64,000 nt of DNA, taken from NCBI GenBank assembly GCA_030849075.1, contig JASAOO010003548.1, positions 59,314-123,313 on the forward strand. Direction: 5' to 3'. The DNA is from Zelonia costaricensis. Taxonomy: Eukaryota > Euglenozoa > Kinetoplastea > Trypanosomatida > Trypanosomatidae. Shown one piece after another: positions 8,455-19,423 of this stretch. Positions within the stretch are counted from its first letter, which is position 1. The number at the start of each line of letters is the position of its first letter. Under the pieces are notes generated by a model. It saw only the letters and a program-made list of their open reading frames with translations, did not search any database and was not told the DNA's origin. The position numbers and the translations under genes are program-made.

Positions 8455-11424
8455 ATGCCTCCGGACGACGCCGAGAATGCAGCGGCGAGGCCCCCCATGT
8501 CGGCGTCGGAGGCGCTGCGTCAGTACGGCGCCTCCCTCACGCTGTACGAAAAGAAAGAGGTGATGGAGTACAAAGTGCTGCACTACGTCGGAGAAGGGTG
8601 CGCGGACAAGGTGAAGGCGCCAACGGATGGCCCCAACGACGGGTACGACACGGAGGAGGGCGAGTACGTCTTTCGCACCAAGGACCACATCGCGTACCGG
8701 TACGAGCTCCTGTCGGAGCTGGGCAGCGGTGCCTTTGGTCAAGTGTTCAAGGCCATCGACCACACGGACGGCTCTGTGGTGGCCGTGAAGCTGATTCGCA
8801 ACCAGCGAAAGGTTCTCCAGCAAGCGGAGCAGGAAATCAAGATCCTGGAGCACCTCAACGACCGCGACAACAGGGGGGCCTACGGTATCGTGCGCATGAC
8901 GGACCACTTTCGGTTCCGCGGCCACATCTGCATTGCCTACGAGCTTCTCGGCAAGAACCTCTACGACTACCTCAAGGAGAGGGACTTCTACCCGGTGCCG
9001 CTGACGTTGATTCGCAGCATTGCTGCCCGCATGCTTGTTGCCTTGACCTTCATGGCGCGCGAGAACATTATGCACTGCGACCTCAAGCCAGAAAACGTTC
9101 TGCTCCGCGACGACGACCCATCTGTTGTAAAGGTCGTCGACCTCGGCTCGGCTAGCTTCGACTCGCGCAACGCGTTCATGTACATCCAGTCGCGCTTCTA
9201 CCGCGCTCCAGAGGTCATCATGGAGCAGCACTACAATAAGGCGATCGATTGGTGGAGCTTCGGGTGCATCCTGTGCGAGCTGGCGAACGGCGACCCCGTT
9301 TTCCCCGGCGAGGACGAAAAGGATCAGCTCGGGTCTATTATGGAGTATCTCGGGCCGCCGCCGGCCAACTTCGTGACCGCCTCCTCGCCGCGGCGCAAGC
9401 GTGAGTTCTTCGACGAGAACCTCCAGCCGCTGCCCCGACCGGCGTGCAAAGGCAAGCCGCGTGACCCAGGCTCGCGGTCGCTTGCAAAGTTCCTCGGCGT
9501 CTCTGAGGACGACGACTTTCTCAGCTTCGTGCGCCTCTTTCTCCAGTGGGACCCGGCGCAGCGGGCGACGCCGCGTGAGGCGATGCGGCACCCGTGGATT
9601 AGCGCCGAGTTCGTCTTTCCCACTGTCCCCCCAGCCGCAGAGGTGGCGGCCGGCGACAAGAAGGCGGAGCTGTCAACGTCGACCGCGTCGCAGGGGCAGA
9701 AGGGGGCCGTACCGGACTCACCAAAGTCCGCCGAAACGCACGCCGCCCCTGCCCCACTCACGGCATCGCTGAGAGAGAACGTGGGAGAGTCTGGCAGGAC
9801 GACCACGACCACCGCGACGCAAGATCTACCGCCCACGGCGCCAGCTGCCCCTTCAGTTATGACGTGGGCGCGTGGGGCGCTGCAGCAGGTGTCGCCGTCA
9901 AGCGTCATCGCGGCTCCACCGACGGCAGCGGCGCGAGCGGTGGGGCAGCCCAGCACTGATGCGTCGGCCCTTCTTGAGCACGGCAGCAGCACCAAGTCGC
10001 CGAGCACGAGCTCGCCAGTGCCTGACAAGTCGATGAGTGCTAGCTCGGCAGGCGCAGTGGTCCACGACCACCGCACGTCCGACTCGATACAGCGTCGGGA
10101 GAATGGGCGCCACAACCGCCACTGCTACCACCGCTCGACGAACATGGCGGAGGTGGAGATGCCCAGCGCAACGGCGGGGTTGCCGAACACGTCTACCTCG
10201 GCGCCGCACCTCTCCGACCTAGGGCCCGCAGACCCTCCAAAGGGCGCACGGACACGCGATGTCGTGGTGGCGGTCGGTGGCGTCTCTGCCGGCGTCGACG
10301 ACCGTACGCCGGCGCAGACGGCGCGTGTGCTTGGCAATGAGTCCGTCCCTGCCGCAGCGGCAGTCAGCAGCGGGTGCCCGGACAAGAATCAGCTCGTGCC
10401 TCGCGCGCCGCAGTCCGGTGCCAAAAACGGCGCCGTCGCGCCGCTCCACAGCGGAGCCGTGTTGCCTGACAACGCGCGGGCGTCGAGCCGGTCGCAACAG
10501 AACTCGGCCAACGGCTCAGGCGACGCGAGTCCGTCGCGCTTGCGTGTGCCGCAGCTGCGGAAGTTGTACGAGGTGGCGAGTGCGCCGCAGGACGCCCTCT
10601 CACCGCACCGGGGCTCCGACACTACATTCAAGGCGTTGCCGCGGTGGTCGAGCGGCACAAAGGCGGCGCCGGCCCGCATCGACATGCGCCAGGGCAGCGC
10701 CAGCGCTCCGACGCAGAACCAGCTGAGCCACCGCACCCCGTCGCTCAGCTTGTCAAATGAGGCCACCGCGCCCGGGCCTGGGCACGTCGCGCGGGGGCGG
10801 CGCGAGTACTCCATCAACCTCGAGGCCACGCTTGCCACGCCGGGGAACGAGGTGAGCCACTCACCGTCGCCGGCGGCAACGGGCGCCACGGCAGCCGACG
10901 GCGGGCGAATGCCCGGAAAAGGCCACACGATGCCGTCGGAGCCGGCGCAGTTTGGCACAAGCCCTGCCGCACACGGCGCGTCCGACACGCCGGCATTCGT
11001 GACGCCGAAGGTCGAGCCGCGGCGGTCCACTGTGCGGCCGCTCGCGAACCGCGGGGGCGCCGACAGGACGCAGGCGTCGGCGCAGGGGCGTGCTGTGTTG
11101 ACCAACGGCGCGTCCGTCCAGCGCTCGGCCACGGCGACGGCAGTGCAGGCGCCGCATCCACCGCTGTCCTACACCTGCCGCCAACGCAGCACACAGATAA
11201 ACATGCCTTTGATGAGCGACGGTGGCACGGTGACGGACGTGGTGGGCCCGCATAGCGCGCAGCCAGCTGGCGTGGCGGCGCGGTCGATACCGCAGCGGCA
11301 GGTGCTGCACCAGCGTACCTCCCCGGCGCGCGGGAGCAGCGCTGTGAACGAGGTCGTCGACATGGCGAAGCCGACAGGCGCCACGCCGCTCTTGCCACCG
11401 CTGAAGCGGAGCAGCGTGGCATGA
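8455..11424 (+). CDS. DYRK-family dual-specificity protein kinase
   Basis: A 989-residue kinase. Residues 61-71 (NDGYDTEEGEY) are the DYRK-homology box that precedes the catalytic domain in true DYRKs. The kinase domain covers about 83-382: glycine loop LGSGAFGQV (89-97), catalytic Lys112 in VAVKL, HCDLKPEN (207-214), DLG (229-231) in place of DFG, and activation loop MYIQSRFYRAPE (242-253). DYRKs autophosphorylate the second Tyr of a YxY; here the pair reads FMY, so that second Tyr (243) is kept while the first is Phe. About 600 residues follow that are rich in Ser, Pro, Ala and Thr and probably disordered. The start at 8455 follows a C/T tract; upstream sequence is leader-like. DYRKs act in stress, differentiation and growth arrest. 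A very long gene-free region follows. Confidence 0.93.
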   Translation: MPPDDAENAAARPPMSASEALRQYGASLTLYEKKEVMEYKVLHYVGEGCADKVKAPTDGPNDGYDTEEGEYVFRTKDHIAYRYELLSELGSGAFGQVFKAIDHTDGSVVAVKLIRNQRKVLQQAEQEIKILEHLNDRDNRGAYGIVRMTDHFRFRGHICIAYELLGKNLYDYLKERDFYPVPLTLIRSIAARMLVALTFMARENIMHCDLKPENVLLRDDDPSVVKVVDLGSASFDSRNAFMYIQSRFYRAPEVIMEQHYNKAIDWWSFGCILCELANGDPVFPGEDEKDQLGSIMEYLGPPPANFVTASSPRRKREFFDENLQPLPRPACKGKPRDPGSRSLAKFLGVSEDDDFLSFVRLFLQWDPAQRATPREAMRHPWISAEFVFPTVPPAAEVAAGDKKAELSTSTASQGQKGAVPDSPKSAETHAAPAPLTASLRENVGESGRTTTTTATQDLPPTAPAAPSVMTWARGALQQVSPSSVIAAPPTAAARAVGQPSTDASALLEHGSSTKSPSTSSPVPDKSMSASSAGAVVHDHRTSDSIQRRENGRHNRHCYHRSTNMAEVEMPSATAGLPNTSTSAPHLSDLGPADPPKGARTRDVVVAVGGVSAGVDDRTPAQTARVLGNESVPAAAAVSSGCPDKNQLVPRAPQSGAKNGAVAPLHSGAVLPDNARASSRSQQNSANGSGDASPSRLRVPQLRKLYEVASAPQDALSPHRGSDTTFKALPRWSSGTKAAPARIDMRQGSASAPTQNQLSHRTPSLSLSNEATAPGPGHVARGRREYSINLEATLATPGNEVSHSPSPAATGATAADGGRMPGKGHTMPSEPAQFGTSPAAHGASDTPAFVTPKVEPRRSTVRPLANRGGADRTQASAQGRAVLTNGASVQRSATATAVQAPHPPLSYTCRQRSTQINMPLMSDGGTVTDVVGPHSAQPAGVAARSIPQRQVLHQRTSPARGSSAVNEVVDMAKPTGATPLLPPLKRSSVA

Positions 11425-14400
11425 TGCGCTTTTGCACCCGTCTCGCTCCGCAGTCGCGCTCTTCTGCAGTGTCACGGTGTGCCGGACGATGCGTGTGGGG
11501 CGCCGACGCCGCTCGCCTTTCGTCGCCATCGTCTGTGCGCATGTGGCTTCTCTTCTTCCTTCCTCTTCCGCTCTCGCACACTCACTTGTGCGGCTCTCTG
11601 CAGCACCGCAGCGCTAGCCTCGCGGTGTAGTCTTTTCGCCCTCTTTTTTCCCTAGCACTCGATCCTGCGCGACAGGCTGCGCGCTTCTTACTTCCACTGC
11701 CTTTGCCCGCCTCTTCCCTCTCTCGACCGAGTTTGAGGCAGGGTAAAGGGGTGGAGGGGTGCAGGAGGGGATGGGGCTCCACGGATCTTCCAGCGCTGGT
11801 CTGCCCTGGATTGCATCGCTGCATGCATGTTGGTTTCTCCGTTGTCGACTGCCTTTGGCAGATTTCCCCTTTGCTGCTTTTGTTGTTTTCGTGCGTTGAT
11901 GCACTCGTATTTGCGGTGGTTTCTGTTGCCCCCCCCCCCCCAGCGCTTGGGTGGACTCTGCGCAGTGGGCGCCTGCGTGCATGCACGGTTGGGTGCGTGC
12001 TTCACGATGCTGTGTCTTGCAGAGAACTCTAGCGCCAATCTGTCGGGTGCGATCTGCAACAAGAGTTGTGTAGATGGCCTCTATTTGGTTGTGCGTTGCT
12101 GCTGTTTTTCCTTTTCCTCTCCTCTAGGCCGGCATGGGGCGTATACCCCACTCTTCCAAAACAGGGAGAGCTAGTCAAGTGCTTTGCGATTTGGTGTGCT
12201 GAGGGGGGAGGGGGAGGGGGAGAATCGATGAAGGAGAGCGACTGCTTTCTTGCGTTGGCACGCACGTCTGTACACCCATCTCTCCGTGCACGGGGCATCG
12301 GTGAGAACGGGTGGCGGTGTCGTGCTGGCGCGCATGTGCACACGCAGCCGTCTCATTCTTCGTTTCTGCTCCCGTGCTTGCCTCCTGCGTTCTTGTGTTT
12401 TCTCTCCGTGTCTCTCCAAAGGCAAGGCATTTCGCGCGCTTTGCCTATTAGCTGGCGTCAGTAGAGAGCGCGCATGAGCTGAGGTCGGCGACTGCGCCCG
12501 GGTACGCACCTGTGGCGGCGCCGCAGGGCGGCATGCCGTGTTCTGTTTGCGTCCTTTCCCCCCTCTTGGGTACTTTCTTTCCTTTTTCCCGCTTCTACGC
12601 TTCGTCGCTTCTTTTTCATATTTTCGAGCGTGCCCCCTTTTCAAAAAAAAAAAAGCGCGGCAGCATTTTTTTTCTCCTCGAGTCTTTGTCACTGTCTGTC
12701 TGTCGTCGGCGATCTGTGCTCTCGTCTCTTTTTTTTTTTTTGCTTGTTTGGCATCCCCGTCGGTGACTCTTTTCTTTCTTCTTCTCTGCACCACAACTGC
12801 TGTGCCGTCTTCCCTTTCTCACCTCTCTTTTCGCTTCTCCTTTTTCGTTTGCGCCGCTTTCTCCTGCTTTCCAAGCGTCCAATCGAGCCATCCACGCCGC
12901 CCTCCCTTTTTTTTCCCGGCCGCCTCCCCCCCTTTCCCGTCACACGTCAACTGTATTAGCGTTCCATGCGGTACGCTTCGTGAGTTTTTTTCTCTTCTCT
13001 TGTGTCGCTTCTCCCGCCCGACGCGGCCCGACGTGCCGCCTGTGCACCCATGTGCAGCGGCATGCATGTGTACGCGCTTGGGTGGCAGAGCGAGAGAAAT
13101 AAGAGAGGGACAACGAGGGTACAACAGGATCTCACGCACAGGACGGAAAAAGAGGAGCACTCAGGTACCCACGCACCAAAGAAAAAAGGGATGTGCCTGA
13201 GTGTCGATGGACTTCACTGCCGCTCACTTCCTGCCTCTTCTGCAACTTCTCACGCTGTTCGTGTGTATGTGTGGTAGAAGAAGAATGAAGAGGAAGAGAG
13301 ATACGGACGGCCTTGGGCTTTCTTCGTTTTAGTTTTCTCCCTCTCCCTCCGTTGCGTTTTTTTCTCTTTTGCCCCTTTCCTGTCGCTCCCTCCTATTCTC
13401 TTGCTTCCTTGTTTGTTCCTTTGTTTTTGCCTGTGCTGCAGGGCAATTGTGAATGCTGGCTCACGTCTCTTTCTCTCTCTCCCCACGACCTTCTTCTCCC
13501 AGCGGCGGTGTCACTGACTTTCCTGTTGCATGTTCCTCTCTTCCCATGTCTCTACAGTTTTTCCCGGCTTCTCATCGTTTTTCCCCGTTCTTTTTTTTTT
13601 TTTGTGGTGTGGCGGTGCTGCTAGTCCATTGAACAGAACAGTCGGAGAAGCGCTTTTTTTCCTCCCGTTTTCGTCATGTGTGTCTCCAAAGCACACGGCG
13701 ACAAAAAGGAATGTAACGGGAGGTGTTGTTTCACCGGTGCGGCACTTTTTTTTTGTTGTTTGGTCACTTCTCTCCCCTCCGCTGTGTGGCTGCTCCGTTC
13801 GCTCTCTTCGTCCGTTCTCTTCCGTTTGCGTGTGCCTCTTTTTGTGCCTTTCCGTGTGCCTTTCTGTTTCTTTTTTTCTTTTCTTCCCACTCGACCTCGA
13901 CATTCCGCCCCGCGGTGTGCGGGTCCTTTTCCTCTGTGAGTGAGGGGTTGCGTGTACGCCCCTGTGCTGGTATGTGTTGACGTGTCTCTCTCTCTATAAG
14001 CGTGTTTGTGTCTGTGTCGTATCTAAGTCTGTGCGGGCACGCGCGGGCGAACGCGTGGTGCTGTGCGCCAGTCCACACGCTGTGCTTTGGGTAATTCGCT
14101 GCTTTGGCGCGGTGTGCCTCCCTCATCGTCTTCGCACTTCCCCTTTTCTGGCGCTGGCCCTTCTCCTTGTCTCCCTCTCCTCGCTTTTTTTTTTCTTGTT
14201 TTGTCCTTGACCTCTCCGTGAGTGTGGCGCCTCTCCGCCGCTGAGCTATCACCACTTACGCTCTACGTAGTTTTCTCTCACTGCCTCCTTCGGGTGCTAG
14301 CTCTGGCGCAACCCGTGCCTGACCGCCGTGAAGTGCCGCACCTGCCACCGCCGCACTCACGTCCGCCGTCTTTCTTCTCCCTCGCCCCCGTACTCCACGT

Positions 14401-16927
14401 TGCGCACGTACCCTTTCGCTCTGCGTTTCCCGCCTTCTTCCCGCACGCGGTGTCTGCACCGCGCCAGTCTCTGGCGGTGCGAGCTACAGAGATGGGGGGG
14501 GCGGGGGCTAGGCTGGCAGGCATGCTGGGGTGCCTTTGTCCGCAGCGGCTCAGTTGGGGCGGGAGGGCACGAGGTGGTGAAAAGGACGCGTCGGTATTTG
14601 TGTGTGCATGTGTGCGTGGGTGTGCACTATAACCTTGTGTGGCGACCTGTCTCTACACGCGCCTCGCTCGCCTCGCGACCCCCTTCTTGATGTGCGCTTG
14701 TTGCTATGCGCAGGCGCAGATTTCAGACAAGCAGCTTGCACTCATGTGCCTTTCCCTCCACCCCCCTCCCTCTCACATCTTCCCATCTATGGTTACTGTC
14801 ACTAGACGGGTTTTCTTGTGTTTTTTCTTTCCCCTTTGTGTGATCCCGAGGGCGCTGTCGCCTGTCCTTCTTCCGAGCACTCTCAGACTTTTCTTGCCGC
14901 CGCGTTGCACTGTCCGGTTCTGCTCCCCCCCTCTCATGAGTCGCAATGCTCCGGCGTCCTCCCTGCTTTGTGGATGTGTGTGTGTGAGCGTGCGCCGTGT
15001 TGTTGATTGTTTTCGCAGTTCATCTTCCCTTACCCCCCGTCTTTTCGAACGTTCTTCCCTTCCTTTCAGGTCGGCGTTCTCCCTGCTTCGCATGGCGCTA
15101 TGCGAAGGGATGTGCAAAGGCGACAACGGTCCTTCTCCGCCACTCCGAGCTTTCCTTCACGCCTTTGGCCTTTGACTTGTTTCCGCCTTGCGCGTTGCGC
15201 TCCTCCTGCAGGTACCTACCGACACTCACAGGTGGTGTTCTTGTTTGTGTGTGTGTGTGGGTGTGTGTGAGTGTGTGCCGATGTGCTGCGGCACGACCCC
15301 CCCCCGTCTTCTATATGACCGTTGTACCGTGATGTCCGTTGCTGTCGCGTGGTGGCGCCTTTGACGGCCTTCTTGTTTGCTCCTGTTCTCTCGTCTCTGT
15401 CACGTCTCTTTTGTTTTATCTCTTACGGCGGGCTGAAGCCTTGCCCTCCTCTTTTGTGTGTGCTGCTAGCTCTACCTCAGACTCTGTTCTCGGGTGCCCT
15501 ACTGTTCGCTCTGTTTTCTTTTTGTGGTTTGTTGGCTGTCAATCCCTCTTCGTCTTCCCATTTCCAGACTTGTTTTCGAACCCCGCCATGGCATTTTCCC
15601 GTCGTCACGCATCCTCACCCCACCCTTTTGGACACCTCCTCTTTCCTCGACCTACGCCCCCTTTCCCCTCCCTTTTTTTCTTGTGGCTAGTTGATCGGCA
15701 TGAGCCAGGCGAACACGATCGCCTCGCTGGGGAGCGGGAGATCCGGCGTGGGGAAGTAGAGAGAAAATGCGCACGTAGCGCCTCCTCCCTGTTCCGCTCT
15801 CGTTTCCTCCCTTTCCTCTCTCTGGAGCCTCGAAACACTCGACGCTTTCTCAAATTCTCGGCGCCCTCCGCTGCACGCGACGCTCCCCCCCCTCCCTATC
15901 ACCCCGTGCTGTGTAGTTGTTTGCTTGTTCGTTTGTCTGTTTCGCGCGTTTGAGACCCACGAGGCGCCCTCTTTGTGCACATGTCTGCGATCGATGCCGT
16001 TCGGTTTCTTTCTCTTGGCGCCTCAGTTTCCATTTCCCTCTGCCGTCCTCCTTTGCGTGCTTCGTGTTTCTTTCCGCAGAGTGCCTGCTCCGCTTCTCAT
16101 CTTTTGCTCCCCTGTCCCCTTCACGTCGGAGAGGGCACCACCCTTCCAGAGGGGACAGCAAACACCGCAGCTCCCCTCGCCTCCATCTTCCACCCCTTTT
16201 CTCTTGCCCCCCCCTTCCCGCTCCTCACCCTGTCTTTGCTCCTCTCTCTGATTGCTGCTTTTTTTTTCTTTGCAAATGTCGCACGCCGCGCCCAGCTCTG
16301 GTGCTTTATGTGGCTCACACGACGACACGCTCACACGAAGACACGCACACACGCACACCCTCGCCGAGCCTCCGCTGTCCTTCCCACAGATCTTCCCCCA
16401 TCTCCTCTCGCTTTCCCTCAATAATCCTGTTTGTTGCAGCGAAGCTCTCCGCGCCCTCCGCCCCCGCCCGCTCCCCATCCCTGAGCTCATCGCCACAGCG
16501 GCGCAGGTCTTGCGACCTGTTCCCTGATTCCCGATTTCGTTCTCCCCTCCCCGCTTGCTTGCTGACACAACTACACCTCCCTTTGACTTACTAAACAAAC
16601 AACAAAAAAATAGTCAATAAGAGGGCTGCTCAGAGCCCCCCAAAAAGGAAAACAAGGCCAGCACGTGCGAGGCCGCCCCGTCCCGTGACCTGAAAGCGAG
16701 ACGCACGCGGAAACAGCGTGGCACGCGCTAGGTCCTGACGCTGCTTCGTGTAGACGCACCCCTCTCGTTTCCCCGACGCACCCAGTCTCCCCCCCTCCTT
16801 TCCAGAAGTCCTGCGGAGCGCAGTGGCAAAGCGACGACATGGACGTCTCCTCGCCCTGCGCGTCCGCTCGCCTCCACGAGGGCTGACACTGAGCGAGAGC
16901 GCGCCTCTACGTACCGCTACTCTACTC

Positions 16928-16967
16928 TTCTCCCCCACCTCCCCCACCTCCCCTACCTCACCTACTT
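16928..16967 (+). repeat. Short C-rich tandem repeat
   Basis: An imperfect array of units like CTCCCCCAC repeats four to five times, decaying to CTCACCTACTT. It lies in the 3' part of the long gene-free region. Confidence 0.5.
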
Positions 16968-17130
16968 CGTCACGCTGTTCTTCCGTTCTATCGCGCGCGA
17001 CTCTACTCTAGCCCGCGGCCCTCGAGTTGCGGTCACCACATTGCGTGAGCGCAGCCACACGCACAATCTGGCGGGCTGCGTGTGTGCGGACGGGCTCCCA
17101 CAGGGGTAATCACAGCCCCCCCCCCCCCAC

Positions 17131-17132
17131 AG
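17131..17132 (+). promoter_or_regulatory. Predicted spliced-leader acceptor AG of the small membrane protein gene
   Basis: A run of 13 C (17116-17128) followed by ACAG, 69 bases before the ATG at 17201. Confidence 0.45.
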
Positions 17133-17200
17133 ACACACTTTGATCTTCTCGGGCCACCTTCCCCAAGCGCAAAGGAGACCGAGCTGGGCAAGTAGACAAA

Positions 17201-17476
17201 ATGCTGCGCCTTACCTGTGCGCTGCGCAGCAAAGTTCGGCAGCAGCAGTCCCTTTATGCCTTGTCAAACGAGCTGCTCGAGGTGCAGCACGTGTCGGGGC
17301 GCACGCTCATGTCGGTCATGGGCCCCAAGTGCTACACGACGAAGGGCACGCTCGTTCTCGGCGCTGCGAATGTGCTGTGTATTGCCACGTACTGCATCAT
17401 GCTAAACTGGATCTATGAGGGCTACGTCGACCTGTGGTACGGCGTGTACGGCCTGGAGGACGACGAGGACGACTGA
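17201..17476 (+). CDS. Small single-span membrane protein, probably mitochondrial
   Basis: A 91-residue protein with neighbour-like codon use and a C/T tract plus AG upstream. The first 20 residues (MLRLTCALRSKVRQQQSLYA) are basic, hydroxylated and free of acidic residues, as in mitochondrial presequences. Residues about 49-71 form one hydrophobic helix with many small and Cys residues. The C-terminus is acidic (LEDDEDD). This architecture is common for small supernumerary subunits of respiratory complexes in the mitochondrial inner membrane, but I do not recognise a family, and the role is inference only. It ends the long gene-free interval after the DYRK gene. Confidence 0.75.
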   Translation: MLRLTCALRSKVRQQQSLYALSNELLEVQHVSGRTLMSVMGPKCYTTKGTLVLGAANVLCIATYCIMLNWIYEGYVDLWYGVYGLEDDEDD

Positions 17477-18763
17477 GCCACCGTTTTGACGGTCGTCGCG
17501 CAGGGCAGCGGGTCAGAGGAGACGAAGAGAGGAACGATGTACTTCCTTCTTGTTTGTTTGTGTGCTCGTTAGCCAGGAAAGAGACGGCGGGTCGTGGGTG
17601 CACAGACGACTCCGGACACGCGCTTTTACGTCGGTGTACCGCTGTGCGCCTCGTTCGACGTCTGCTGCACGGTACGGCTTTTGTTGGAGGTGGCCTTCCT
17701 CGTCGCTCTCTCTCATGGCAATCCCTCCCCTCCCTTTTCTCATCGCTGTTGTTCTTTTCCCGCATCGTGACGATGCCGACGTGCTTGGCGCCCCTCTTGT
17801 TTGTGTGGTTGAACCGTTTGTTTCTATTAGGATCTCTCTGCGCTCTCAGCCACGGCTTTTGTTGTTTGTTTTTCCCACGGTGTCGTCCATCTCTCTACTC
17901 GCGACAGGTGTTGTTTCGCTCCTTCTTCTCTTTGCTTGGCTGCCCTCTCTCCTCCCCAGCCGCCCTCGGAGGTGACCACGTCCTTACTCAACTACTCACG
18001 ACGCACACACCTTGGTGAGTCGCCGCTTGGAGCTGCGGCGGGGAGAGGCGTGTCTGCTGTGCCGTCAGCTGGCGGGCAAGGATTGGCAGCACACCACAGG
18101 ACATGTGTCTGCCAACACACACACACAAAAAAAAAAAGAACGAGCGGAAACCCAAAGTGAGATGAGTTTGTCTCTAGCCGGCGAGCGCATCTTTCAGCGA
18201 GCTGCATCGCCGCGAGGGGCGACAGACACAGAAAAGACATTTCGGTCGCGCGCGAGTCCGACGGAGGAGGACATCGGGCACGAAGGACTCCGAGGGAGGG
18301 GCGTGGGCAGCACGCGGAAAAGCGGTGGTCATTGCTACTTGCGCTTTCGGCCCTCCTTTTCCTGTTCAAAACACGGTGTCTCTTCCCTTTTCAACTGTAA
18401 AACTCGTCCAGCACTCTCAAAAGTCGTTGAACCTCTTCGCTTTCCCTTTCTTCGTTGTCATCTGCTGCCCCTTCCGTTGCCCACGCAGTGCTTCCACCGC
18501 GCCGCGACCTTACCGAGGGCGTGCAAGTGCCACCATCACGCTGCCTTTGCCGTTTTTTTTTTCTTGTCACTCTCTCCCCGCGTGCGCTTTGCCGATCCTT
18601 GTCCTGGACCGGCTCCACACTCTCAACATCGACATACATACTTCTTCCCATTGCCCCGCCCCCACCGCTCCCTTGAGTCCTGCTCCCCCTCCCACGCCGC
18701 GGCTGACAGAGCATCACCCGCCCTCTTCGTTCCCCCCCCCGGCGCCGCTTCTCTGCCTTGGCC
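17477..18763 (+). other. Spacer before the Rab gene
   Basis: T/C-rich DNA with an A run at 18127-18138. No gene seen. C/T blocks at 18640-18695 lead to a probable acceptor AG at 18708-18709. Confidence 0.5.
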
Positions 18764-19423
18764 ATGTCGTCCACTGCGGCGGGCGAGAGGACCATCAAGG
18801 TGCTTCTCATTGGCGACAGCGGTGTCGGCAAGTCCTCCCTGATGCTGTCCTTCACCACCGGGGCCTTCGACGAGAACATCTCTGCCACAATCGGCATTGA
18901 CTTCAAGGTCAAGACGGTGGACGTCGTGGACGCGCAGACCAGGGAGCACGCCACGGTGAAGCTGCAGCTGTGGGACACGGCAGGGCAGGAACGGTTTCGC
19001 ACACTGACGAGCTCATACTACCGCGGCGCCCACGCGGTCGTGCTCGTCTACGACGTCAACGAGCCGCAGAGCTTCCATGGGCTGAAGAAGTGGCTGGACG
19101 AGGCGACAAGCTACTGCCGCCGCGACGCGGCTGAGAGCAACAGCACCGTGTTCCTTCTCATTGGCAACAAGACTGACTTGTGTGCCGATGAGAGTGTAAT
19201 GCCGCTACCACGCGCCACGGCGGAGGGGTTCGCACGGCAGAACGACATGCTCTTCGCGCTCGCCTCGGCCAAGACACGCATCGGGGTGGCACAGGCCTTC
19301 GACGAGGTGGCGCGGCACGTGTACGACAAGCTGCAGGACGTAGAGCAGCAGGAGCGGCGCCGCACAACACGCCTCAACGGAGACGGTAGCGGCGGCGGCG
19401 GTGGTGGGCAGGGCTGCTGCTAA
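18764..19423 (+). CDS. Rab18-like small GTPase
   Basis: A 219-residue Rab GTPase. The G motifs are complete: GDSGVGKSS (17-25), switch I Thr42 in SATIG, WDTAGQE (70-76), GNKTD (134-138) and ASAK (167-170). RFRTLTSSYYRGAHAVVLVYDV (78-98 region) is closest in my memory to Rab18. The C-terminus ends in CC, a double geranylgeranylation signal after a Gly-rich linker. Rab18 proteins act at the ER and lipid droplets in animals and in ER-Golgi traffic in trypanosomes. The start at 18764 is the only AUG before the GTPase domain; the frame continues two codons upstream without an AUG. The GTPase call is certain, the Rab18 subfamily is likely. Confidence 0.9.
   Translation: MSSTAAGERTIKVLLIGDSGVGKSSLMLSFTTGAFDENISATIGIDFKVKTVDVVDAQTREHATVKLQLWDTAGQERFRTLTSSYYRGAHAVVLVYDVNEPQSFHGLKKWLDEATSYCRRDAAESNSTVFLLIGNKTDLCADESVMPLPRATAEGFARQNDMLFALASAKTRIGVAQAFDEVARHVYDKLQDVEQQERRRTTRLNGDGSGGGGGGQGCC

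Larger units (their letters stand above)
11425..17200 (+). other. 5.8-kb gene-free, pyrimidine-rich region
   Basis: I find no credible coding sequence here on either strand. The open frames (up to about 225 codons, for example near 15917-16594) translate to Ser/Pro/Phe/Leu/Cys-rich products of T/C-rich DNA and lack the third-position G/C bias of neighbouring genes. The plus strand is T/C-rich almost throughout, with T runs of 13 at 12729-12741 and 13591-13603 and GT-rich patches (13978-14030, 15242-15275). It may be an exceptionally long DYRK 3' UTR, a boundary between transcription units, or host non-coding RNA. No tRNA, rRNA or repeat family could be identified by eye. Confidence 0.6.

Noticed and set aside
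12729..13603. T runs of 13 as Pol III terminators
   Set aside because: No tRNA, 5S rRNA or other Pol III gene could be found upstream of either run; homopolymers are common in these spacers.
15917..16594. 225-codon frame in the long gene-free region
   Set aside because: The protein is Ser/Pro/Phe/Cys-rich and follows the T/C bias of the DNA; overlapping frames in the other phases look the same.
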